Shown here piece by piece: positions 48,001 to 60,000 of a stretch of DNA of 64,000 bases (positions within the stretch are counted from its first letter, which is position 1; each line of letters opens with the position of its first letter). The DNA is from Chiridota heheva (taxonomy: Eukaryota; Echinodermata; Holothuroidea; Apodida; Chiridotidae): assembly GCA_020152595.1 (NCBI GenBank), contig JAIGNY010000745.1, positions 617,501-681,500 of the forward strand, in the 5' to 3' direction. The notes under the pieces are model-generated. The model worked only from the letters and a program-made list of their open reading frames with translations, did no database searches and was not told where the DNA came from. The position numbers were made by a program, and so were the translations under genes.

Positions 48001-51000
48001 CCATGCGGGACATGGAGTCTATGCGGGCTAGAATGGGGGCCATGCGGGACATAAGATATAATATATCCCATGTGGTATACATTAAAGGCTATATCAGGCA
48101 TAATTATTACTCCTCTTTTTTTCTTATTCAACAAGTCATTTGCACATAAGTTATTGTATGATCTGACACTTTTATACATAGTATGTTCAATCAGGGACTG
48201 ATAGCTAGGATGAGACTTCTTATGGAGCCTATAGGATTTCATGTGGGACTAGGGGTGGGATGTTATTGGGGCATGGGGTGGAATGCCATGTGGGACATGG
48301 GGTGGGATGCCATGTGGCACATGGGGTGGGATGCCATGTAGGATATATGCCCTGCAGGACATAGGGTGAAATGCAATGGGATGGGATGTCATGTGGGACA
48401 TGGGATATCATGTGGGACATGGGATGTCATGTGGGACATGGGATGTCACGTGGGACATGGGATGTCACGTGGGACATGGGATGTCACGTTGTACATGGGA
48501 TGTCACGTGGGACATGGGATGTCACGTGGGACATGGGATGTCACGTGGGACATGGGATGTCACGTGGGACATGGGATGTCACGTGGGACATGGGATGTCA
48601 CGTGGGACATGGGATGTCATGTGGGACATGGGATGTCATGTGGGACATGGATGTCACGGGACATGGGATGTCACGTGGGACATGGGATGTCATGGGACAT
48701 GGATGTCATGTGGGACATGGGATGTCATGTGGGACATGGGATGTCATGTGGGACATGGGATGTCATGTGGGACATGGGATGTCATGTGGGACATGGGATG
48801 CCATGTGGGACATGGGGTGTCATGTGGGACATGGGATGTCATGTGGGACATGGGATGTCATGTGGGACATGGGGTGTCATGTGGGACATGGGGTGTCATG
48901 TGGGATATGGGATGTCATGTGGGACATGGGATTTCATGTGGGACATGGGTGGGATGCCATGTGGTACATGGGGTGGATTGCCATGTGGTACATGGGATGC
49001 CATGTGGGACTTAGTGTGAGATGCAATTTTATAATTGGCGGGTCATTATGATATGGGTGTCAATTTGCTTGGGCATGCGATTTTATTATTATTATTAATT
49101 TTCGGGGAGGCGGGAAGGGGGGGGGGGGCAAGATGACATCGAATGTGATTGAAACATGCTATAGAATCATTTTGGTAGAACATAGTGTCACCCCTCCCAC
49201 CCCACTCCACCCCACCCCACCCCCACCCCCACACACCAGCATCCCTTGATAACTTTGCTAACTGTTGTTCATTTGAATTTTGCAGTCTGTAATTGGAAAA
49301 TGGTAGATGATTATTTGGAAATGTCCAAATGATTGATAATTATTTGGAAATGTCCAAATGAGGGAAGCCAGTGCATCAGGAAATGATTGTTTTTGTTCCC
49401 TGGAAAAAAGTAAAGTGATGAAATAAAAGAAGATGTGTTCCATGGGAAGGCAGGGTTGAGTAAGGAGCATAAGGGATAGGTGGGCATAAAAATCAATAAA
49501 TATATATACAGTTTTTAATATTCTTACTTGGTGAGGGCCAGAGCATGGCGCTACTATTGTATTTATTTGAGAGCCAAATGAGAGCTTAGATTCGGTCAAA
49601 TTTTACTAAAATTTCATTTCCCACGGCTAAATAGTTTATTAAATTCAGACAAAATTTACAAACTTAAGAAAATATGTTGTAATAATAAACAAGGCCCAGG
49701 AGCAATGCTCCAGAAGCGCTACAATTTTGATTATTAGAGCCAAATAAAATCTTAGATTCGGGCCACAAATATCTGTCTTTTGTCCCGCCCCATCATTTTA
49801 GTTCTAAATAATGACAATTTCACTTAGGCCAAATGAAAGCTTGGATTCGGGGCCAAATATATGGATTGTACAAATTTTCCCCCCCATCCAGTGGCAGTAC
49901 TAGGATGTTGATCATGAAAAAGAAGGGGGAGGGGCAAGAGAGGGGCAATTTTGTTTTATGGATGGGAACCTATCAATTTGGCAAAATATTTCACTTTACA
50001 ATTTTGGATAAATGATAATATTTTCTAAGCTTATAATTATACAAATTGTTTAAATTCTCTTTTGCAACTTTTAAATCATTCAAAAATTATGGGATGGATT
50101 ACTAACAGATAACTTTTCAAGGTATGCAATCTTATAATATGCTCATAAGCATTACGCAGACGAGCCTGCATTACGCAGACGGGCCTGCATTACGCAGACG
50201 GGCCTGCATTACGCAGACGGGCCTGCATTACGCAGACGGGCCTGCATTACGCAGGCGGGCCTGCATTACGCAGGCGGGCCTGCATTACGCAGGCGGGCCT
50301 GCATTACGCAGACGGGCCTGCAGTACGCAGACGGGCCTGCAGTACGCAGACGGGCCTGCTCTACGCAGACGGGCCTGCTCTACGCAGACGGGCCTGCTCT
50401 ACGCAGACGGGCCTGCTCACGCAGACGGGCCTGCTCTACGCAGACGGGCCTAGCTCACGCAGACGGCCTGCTCACGCAGACGGGCCTGCTCTACGCAGAC
50501 GGGCCTGCTCTACGCAGACGGGCCTGCTCTACGCAGACGGGCCTGCTCTACGCAGATGGGCCTGCTCTACGCAGACGGGCCTGCTCTACGCAGACGGGCC
50601 TGCTCTACGCAGACAGGCCTGCTTTAGCAGACAGGCCTGCTTTTTATATATATCTATATATATTTATGTATACATGGGCCTGCATATATTTTTACATCTC
50701 TTGGACGTTGTTTTTTACTATTAAATAATATTTACCAAAATTTTTTTTTTCTTCCTAATTTACTGTTTTTTATATAACTTTTATGTAACTTTTATATTTA
50801 TAACTTTTATATTAATTCATCTTTTTAGATATCTTTGTACCTTTTGCTACAGGGCGACAAATTTCCATATTTTGTTGTGGACGAAATAGATTTATTTCAT
50901 TTAATCTTATCTTCTCTTAGAGTAATCAATTAACCCTTAAAATCCCATCCGGTCATGACATGACTGATGGACATGCACTTTTCAAAAAATTATTTTACTT

Positions 51001-54000
51001 TGTTGAGTAGACCCACAACAGTGATCCTGGTATCAGTTGAAAGAGCTCAAATAGTTCTTTTAGAAAATGTAACTTTTTGATGGGGTTATGTTAAAGATTA
51101 AAAAAAAAAAGATTTGTTGAAATGAAGAAAATTAAAAAATGCACAAAATTGAATGAAAAACAAATTTTTCTTAGACTTATTTGCCATAGTCTAGACCTTG
51201 CTTTTTCCTGAAAACCTGTGAGGAACTTACAAAGACATCAATGCATCCAATTCCGGTCTAATTTTGACTGCCCCTATCATCAATATCTTTTTTTGGCAAA
51301 AGTTTTACTATGAAAACAAACCCACATACTACATCATCACACTATAGTACAGCGGTTAGTGTTCCTGAAGTTCATGTAGATGTCCCAGGTTCAAGTATCA
51401 CACTGGATGCATGGCATTGTTTTTTGCGAGTAATTACAGCGGTAATTTGTTATTTTTTTCAATGTATTTGAAGATTTTGCTTTGAGAAATTTCACAACAA
51501 TAAAATTATGTAAAAATATCCTCCATTTTTATTATTCACAAGAGAAAAAATACAAGCTTAAAAAATTGGCCTATTTTGCCTAAAATTTGCATATTTATGT
51601 GGATGTATTCTTCATTTTGACTATTTTATTGAAATGTTTATTGTCTTAGCATTCATATAAACCAAACAAAAGGGAAGTTATGAAAATTAATTTTGAAAAA
51701 AAAAGTTATGAACATTTCAGTTACATTTTGGACCACCTGGGACTGTAAGGCTTAACCTCTCTAAGTTAGATGATTGACAGCTTTTTCAACCAATCACCGC
51801 ACAAATTTACCTAGCAACAAAATATGCATAACCAAGTGGCGCAAAAATCCTATGCAATACTGGTACAGCTAGCGGTGCTCGTTCATGCAGTTAATGCAAT
51901 GTAATGTACAAAACAAATTTATGCACACACAGATTGAGTGATGACAAGATTGTGAACAAAAATTGCACTTACGGGCTACAGGCTTTGTATGTCCGATTCC
52001 TGTTACCCAGAACAATTAACAAATGGAATTTTGTTTATTTCTTTTGTCAAAAAATTTAATGAACCGGAGAAGTGCCATAAATGGATCAAAACTTGCATCT
52101 GGCCACATGAACATCTAAATGTCAACGCATTAGTCATGAGTAATTGCAGATTTGAGGTTTGACGTCAATTGATATAGAGAGAATGTTCACTTTTACACCC
52201 ATAACAAAGCATCATTAAAATCAGAATGCAAATTTCAAATAGTTGTACGTATTAATCCCTAAATGACACATTCGTCTTCCAATACCCAGGCCCACGATTC
52301 ACAGTGGTCGAGAGGGTTTCACTCGAGTGATCAGTATTGAAGACCAAAACAACATCAGCATCTACAATAGAATACATTAAAGGATTAGTTCTGGGGTCAA
52401 GCAAGTCTATCGTATATACAAGAGGACTACAAAAGAAACAAAATAGTGAAGAAAGCATTCAAAAGTCATATTCCGTTAAGGAGATATCTAAGTTTAAAGT
52501 TTGGAATTATTTGAGTAGAAATGACTGAAATCAAGACTAGTTGTGATGTCATTGCCTCAGATTCCTCAAATGTCTTTATGTATTCTGTCGTATTTCTTCC
52601 TGCAATTTTGTGGCTTAACCCATACTTTATCTTACTCATCTTTGAGTCTGCCTCCCAAGTGCATTTTCAAAAAAGTGCTGGTAGAGTAAGGGTTAATCCA
52701 CCTGCAGATAATGTGCCAACTCAAAAATACATGCAGCATCATCCTGATGGGCGGCTCACCAGGTCATTGAAGTGGAACAAGTCCGACTATGCTGCTCGGA
52801 AGACAAGAGGACCCTTCAATAATCAGGGTGTGCTTAACACTTACTCCACCACGTGGCGATATTATCACTGTTTTGGGTGCCCCATCTGACCCCTCCGACT
52901 AAGCAAGTCCAATAAATAGATGGACCAGTTTTAAGGAGAAAGATGGATAGCCTGCAAACAAGTAAACATGGGCATAAAAGTTACAAAAAAAAAAACACTT
53001 TACCTTCATGCATCGTTTGTTGTGAGGTCACCACTCACCAGTACAATCAAATTAATATGGGGTGCCAGTACCATCTTTCCATCTTCCTGCTACAAATCAT
53101 AGTTTTGTTCTGCTTTTGTAAAGATCAGAAACAGCTTTCCTCAAATTTTTTTCACAAAGTTTACTTAAAGTGAGGTCATTAGCAAATGTGGGATGTCTTT
53201 AAGTAATCTGTGGGCATTCTTCATCACATTAATCTTGTCTTGAGAAAAATACAGCTCAATGAGTAATTCACCTGACCATCCCGGTGGGCTCTCTCAATTC
53301 AGGCATCTGGTAGTACAAGCACCACCTTGCATGCAAGGGCCGTACAATCCTCACCCCTCCCCTCATTTAGGCCAATAAACCCAAAGTTATTTCTTCTAGT
53401 GAAACCTTCCTGCTTATTCTCTGATGCCGACTGAGCTTGAGCCAACTGCTCCAGATCCCTCATTCATTTTTCTAATGAATGGCATTTTATTTTTCAGTTC
53501 TTGATTATCCTTTTGAAGTTTTGCAATTCTTGCTGACTCAAATTCCATGGCTCTTAAAATTAACTTCCAATTTTTTCAGTTCATTCGAGAATGTGTTTAT
53601 TGCGTCATTTATTGAACTCTGACGGAATTCTTTAAAGGAAGCAGCAGCCAGTGTATCCCCTTCATTGTAGGAATCTGTGGTTATGTAAGAGTCTAGATTA
53701 GAGCTTTGTATCTTAGCTACAGGAAGGGGAGACTGCATGGTAGGCTGCTGTATAGGCTGGCTGAGAGATGCCCTTGTTTTTAGGGCCTGGAGGTTGACCT
53801 TTATTTTTTTTGGTTTTGCAGTAGCCATATTGCATTAAAAGATATGTAAATAGTTATATGTACCTCACTATGGATTCAAAAGGTAATGAAGAACTCGTTG
53901 AATAAAATGATGGCCAATATCTAGAAAATGTGTATGAAATTTGGAGCCATCATACTGCTCATTAACACTACGCTGCCATCTTGGATCTACAAATATTCAC

Positions 54001-57000
54001 ACTGTGCTTAATCTTATAAAAGCCCTACTTAGCACAATACAGATTATAGAAATTATATAAAATCGATTAAATTATCCAAATTAAAGATAGGAAAGATTAA
54101 AATGCAGGCAAACGCATACTGAATAAAAGTAAACCTTAAAGCTGTAAAAAAGCAAATGAAGATAACAAAATTACTGTGGCAATAATACTTTCAAGTTAGA
54201 AAAAGAGCCCTTAAAATACAGTGATAAAAGGATAAAGTAATGACATGAAAAGTAAGATACATGTGCCAAAAATTTAGAGATACAACAAAATGTGCACAAC
54301 TTTAGACAAAGATTAGTTAATGATAAAGACTAAAACTGTTTAAAAAGATTATCACTCTTAGATATTTTCCATGTTTTATGAACTACCAGTTTGTTTATTA
54401 ATTGATGATTTATCTTTAATTCTCTTCCCAGGACCCACCACCACTATCATACCTTCAGCATGATGATCCATTCACATTTGATATTCAATTATATGCTGCT
54501 ATTCAAGGTCAGTTGCCTCAACTTTTCTTTCTATTTTATGGACAAGTTCAGTGATCAGACATGTTCATCCTATGTGAAAGAGGGTAATAGAAAGAACAAA
54601 GTGGTGCTCATAATTTTCAAATAATGTATTCAATTAAAGAAATATGCAAAAGGGTAAATTTAAATTAATTTTATGTAGAAATTACCATATTCAGACTATA
54701 AGTGACATCACATCCTCACAATCCTTAACACTGTGATTTGTATTGAACTTTCTGAGCCTTTTGTGGCTTACATCGGTCCATTAGTAGTGACTTTTATTTA
54801 CCAGCGGAAGTAAAATTTGAAATTATTCATTTTCCCTTTACCTCTACTTCCCAACCAGGAAGGTGAAAACCTCTCAGGAAACCACTCCTGCTTCCCTCGC
54901 TTCAGATATCAGAGTAGTTTTTTTCAGCTCCATTAGTATTTTTTGTCATCTATCATATCATACAAGATGGATTTGTTTGACCACTGAGCTAATCCTTTCT
55001 GATTTTTACTTGATTCTTATTGTAATCCTTTTGTTTTCTATCTCTTCCACCCTGAAATATGAGTTGTTAGATGTATATGTGGGTTTTCCATGGAATGAGA
55101 ACAATGAAAACACAGGTGACAGTGTTGATGAAACTTTTACCATTTAAAATTTATATCATATATTTTGTTTCGTCACAACAGCAACAAAAATGATAGATTA
55201 TGTGTTTAAATTTGATACAAATGCAAAATGAAATGCTTTGAAAAATGAATGTAGATGTACTCACTACCTAAATCAAGTTGGCTGCAATTGATTGTACAGG
55301 AAAAGAAAGAACTCAATTATTTCCCCCAAAAAAAAGAGAGAGAAGAAAATTGAAGTTTTGTGTAAATCAGTATTTTGGTTATGTACAAAAAAGTACTGAA
55401 TGCTTTCTGTACCAATCTGTGTCTCTGAATGCTTTCTGTACCAATCTGTGTCTCTGAATGCTTTCTGTACCAATCTGTGTCTCTGAATGCTTTCTGAACC
55501 AATCTGTGTCTCTGAATGCTTTCTGTACCAATCTGTGTCTCTGAATGCTTTCTGAACCAATCTGTGTCTCTGAATGCTTTCTGTACCAATCTGTGTCTCT
55601 AAATGCTTTTTGTACCAATCTGTGTCTCTGAATGCTTTCTGTACCAATCTGTGTCTCTGAATGCTTTCTGTACCTATCTGTGTCTCTGAATGCTTTGTGT
55701 ACCAATCTGTCTCTGAATGCTTTCTGTACCAATCTGTGTCTCTGAATGCTTTCTGTACCAATCTGTGTCTCTGAATGCTTTCTGTACCAATCTGTCTCTG
55801 AATGCTTTCTGTACCAATCTGTGTCTCTAAATGCTTTCTGTATCAATCTGTGTCTCTGAATGCTTTTTGTACCAATCTGTGTCTCTGAATACTTTCTGTA
55901 CCAATCTGTGTCTCTGAATGCTTTCTGTACCAATCTGTGTCTCTGAATGCTTTCTGTACCAATCTGTGTCTCTGAATGCTTGCTGTACCAATCTGTGTCT
56001 CTGAATGCTTGCTGTACCAATCTGTGTCTCTGAATGCTTTCTGTACCAATCTGTGTCTCTAAATTATTGTCATCTCGTACTTGTTAAAGACTGAGTAAGA
56101 CTTTGTGGAATATGGATTTTTCCAGTAATGATGTTCCTGTGGATTAGAATAACACAATCTTTAAATCTTGCAGGTGAAGGCATGGCAAAACCAAAGGTAG
56201 TTACATCTACAAACCACAAGGTATGTGTATTTTCTATGTTTATCCTTTAGGTGTTTAGGGCAATATAGCATCATAGACATCTACCACTGATATATGCATA
56301 TATGTTTATCATTACATAATCCTTTTGTTCCAAAAATTACAAAGCCTCTTTGATTTTAATAGGAAGTTTTATCTTTTTGAAGGAAGAATTGTCAAATGGC
56401 TTGAAGGCTTTTCTTGAAAAAGTTTAAAGTTAGCATTCAAGTTTCTAACCTCTTCTTTCATTCTTTTGTAACTATCTTAGCTCTTGTCTAATTCAACTTT
56501 TCACTTTCAAAATGAGAATGTTATCAGTAGAATATCCAGGATCAAACATTATGGCTCTATATACTAAAATACTTAAAATATTGGAAGAATTTTGCAGAAT
56601 TGGTCATACATGCACAACTGTTAAATGTGTAGCTTACAAACATCTTGCTTTTATGACTAAATAGATAATATATTATTTCAATATTAAGCTTTACAAGTGT
56701 TGTATAGAGATGCTTTGAAAATGACTCATTTTGAATCAGTTGTCAATTAAATTGTGATGATGTCATCTAGAACTTGGTTGGCCACAAAAACAAAATGTTC
56801 TTGTACATTGCCTGTATAAACTGAAGATGAATCTTTGTTGTCTCCTAATCAGAATCTGTACTGGACCATCAAGCAACAGTTAGCTCATCACTCAATAACG
56901 GGCTGCAACATGAACCCAGGGGATCTCTATGGCTCAGGGACAATAAGTGGACCAGTGAGTTACTGTTTTGTCATAAATTATGGGAATATTCCTGTGAATT

Positions 57001-60000
57001 TTCATTAATATGAATTTTCCTTGATAGGTTTGTTATGCTTGACCCCTGAGATGGCTCCTATGAGATTTGTTTCTGTGGTGTTCATGGTTGTGTCCATTAA
57101 GGTGTAAGAAACCACACAGGACCTGAGCTGTTCATATAAATGCTTCATGTTGCAAATATCCTTTACTGCCTACAAGTTTGGTATAATGCATCCATGAGAT
57201 CAATCTACTATTACTTCACTTAATTCAAGTCTGATAAAGATTAAAGGAAATTTACAGATTTTATGGGTTTTTAACACACAAATGCACATATTTTGTTTTA
57301 ATTGCGACTTTTTTGTCATATTTTCATATAGAGTAAATCAAATCAACATGCATTCAACCCAGACGGAAAACAAAATTTTCACAGAAACTACTGTTTTCAA
57401 TTAAAAGCTTGCAACGTGGTGGAGTTAATAAGACTAAAACATTATCAAAAGGCATTTTTTATTTAAAAGGTATGCCATTTTTATTTGTGAGCATGTTCAT
57501 TTCCTGTTCCTTATAGACTGATGACTCCTTGGGTTGCATGCTGGAACTTTGCTGGAAAGGAACCAGGGAGGTTGACCTTGGAGATGGGTTCAAAAGGAAG
57601 TTCCTCAAGATGGAGATGAGGTCATTATTACAGGTCAGCATGGTTTACATTCTTTTATGATTTACATCTTGTAAAAAGAATAAAAAAACAAAGTGTTATA
57701 CAGGTTATACTTGCTCAAACTGAAAAATCCCAAATGGTTTTGTATGTTTCCTGTAAGAGTTTACTGTAGGTGTGATGATAATTGTGTACAGTGGTAAGGG
57801 ATATCTCAGTTGTCAAAACTTTTGCCTGTTCAAATTATCTACCTGAGTAGTATAGTCTGTGTGAGTGGGTCTTGAAGGGTTATTGCATTTTAACACAGAA
57901 GGTGTGTAGCTGCAATATATGAGAAAAATGATGCAGGTGGGCTCTAGGGATGCCCCAGCCAGCTAGAAAGTTGGTATCACTCCTATATCTCCCATAGTGA
58001 TTGCATATAGCATTGTTACATCCTCTGGTTTGTTATGAAAATACAATCTGCTGCAGATGTTCAGTGAAGACAAGCAATGCAAACTACTTCTATGGCATTC
58101 TCCAATTTCTTTTAGTATTTGTCACATTTCTCTTTCAATTATCAGAACATGCAATGTGATCACAATGTGAAAGATGAGAATAAAAGAAGAAAAATAAATG
58201 AACATTTCATATTCATTAAACTTAAAATAGATAAGCACTGAAAACAACAAGGATTTTTTTTTTTTTTTTTTTGACTGCAAAGATAAAATAAAAGAATAAC
58301 AAGAATTGAAGCCAGGCCTCTAGCAATGAAACTTTTTTGTTCATATTTACAATTTGTTCAACTTTATTCTGAGAAATAAGCTTTTCAGCTTTCAAGATAA
58401 TTTTCATTTTATCAAAAAAGTTACTGACACTGGGAATCTTATTGTTCGTATGACACTGTAACATAAAATAGTTTGCATGAAAGAGAATTAGATAAGCGAA
58501 TTTATCAGACCCACAAGAAAACCCAAACATTACAATAGAAAATAAGTAAAGGTCATAGTACTTGGAAGCAAAGTTTGCTGTAGATTACACTATATGATTA
58601 CATAAATAATTACATAAAAGATTACACAAAACAATTACAAAAAAGGGCATACCCAGAAAAAGTGGTAAATAGATTCAATATCATTACGACAAAAATTGCA
58701 TAAATTGCTATTCTTTATGCCTATTTTAAAAGATACTCGTTAGTACTTATTAAGCAATGGATACATTTATATTGAAAATACCTGTTTGCTATCTCTTACT
58801 GAAATAGCAAGTTTTAAAGACAAAGTTCCAATCTATATTATTACAACCTATATTAGCATCCCTTCCCCATCCGACTTAAGCACTAGGTGCCTCAACACTG
58901 CGGCTCTCAGAATAGGATCAGTTGTTTAAGAAGTCTTAATGTTTTCCTTTAACTTTGAAATAAGATCAACTTAAGGGAAATGAATAACTCGTGAATCTCT
59001 ATGAAAAACCAACTCTTAAGAAGTGCTGAAATTAAACCAAAATACAGTGTAAATGGCCTATTATTGATAGAGTATGAGAAAAATGGGGGTAACTAAATAT
59101 TGCTATTCTGATCCCAAAGATTGATAATACAAGTACATTTCTGAAATAACTGGTTTACAAAAGCGGTTTACCATCTACACGAAGTAAGGTATTTTGCCTG
59201 CATAGAAACGATAGTAAACCCTTTGGTTGTATGCCTCATGTGCCTTGTCTTTCCATTTGCGTTTTTCATCAAGACCAGCGTTTGTGAGGTTATCCACGAT
59301 ATATGATTCACCTTGAAGGACTCTCGCATTTTTCAAGATGTGCAATTTATTTGGATTGCACAGTAATTTAAAGATGGTATGGCGAGGTTTGTTGCTGAAT
59401 TTGTGACCGTCTCTATGTGCTAGCTCAACAGCTGGGGAATCCATTTTGAATTTGTATGCTAAAAATTTTCTGACTAAATCGGGTGTTTTCTTCTTATTGT
59501 GCTCTGGAGATCCAATTTAATTAGACAATTGTGTTTACGAGAGTGCCTTTCCATTTTTATTCAGCTCCGATTTCAGGGATGCAACTTCACCAATAGCACA
59601 TTTACATGTTCTCATTTTCGTTTGTCTTGATCTTGAAGTTTTAGGGCTGCTCTGTTTTCCATGATATTTTGACTCTTAAAATTGATCGAGTTCATTATTT
59701 CTATGATTTTATTGTCAATGCTCTCCAACTTTTTCTCAAGCAAATCTGTGCATTTTCAACTTTTTTCAAGGAATCTACGATATCTTTAGGCAGTCCTGTA
59801 CAAATGGAGAGGATACAGGGGAGCAACAGTGTGTAATTGTCTAGCTTGTTCTGTATATTCTGTTCTGAGTGTTGGCTTCTAAATTTCAGTCACAGACAAT
59901 TATCAGACTGTATCTCCTGCTAAATTTTGATTGGGGTATGATGTAGATTAATAACCTCTGGACCATATTCAAATGCTCCCATTCAAGTAACGTTGGTGAA

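Larger units (their letters stand above)
46623..49076 (+). mobile_element. Modular minisatellite-bearing element, copy 3 (truncated, arrays expanded)
   Basis: After a huge first array (46623-48052), the order matches copies 1 and 2: ATATAATAT...TGTGGTATACA...AAGGCTATATCAGGCAT, the 120-bp spacer (48120-48240), a second array, and the right-end text ATATGGGTGTCAATTTGC (49052-49070). The left hairpin half and the final ACGGTATTTACCGT palindrome are missing. Confidence 0.7.

Noticed and set aside
46443..48242. Six overlapping ORFs of 140-506 codons on both strands with 6-residue repeats
   Set aside because: The 18-bp repeat is a multiple of three and its unit has no stop in any frame, so all frames stay open. 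All six readings are equally simple and none has a signal or domain.
48366..49051. Three + strand ORFs of about 215-226 codons with 19-residue repeats
   Set aside because: A 19-bp unit read three times gives 57 nt without stops in any + frame. A period artefact.
54863..55147. ORF with hydrophobic segments in FAH intron 9
   Set aside because: No family motif, no splice context, and AT-rich DNA easily produces Phe/Ile/Leu-rich ORFs.
55273..56049. Minus-strand ORFs with 29-residue repeats ([10 protein letters not shown] type)
   Set aside because: 29-bp minisatellite read over three units. No host-gene features.
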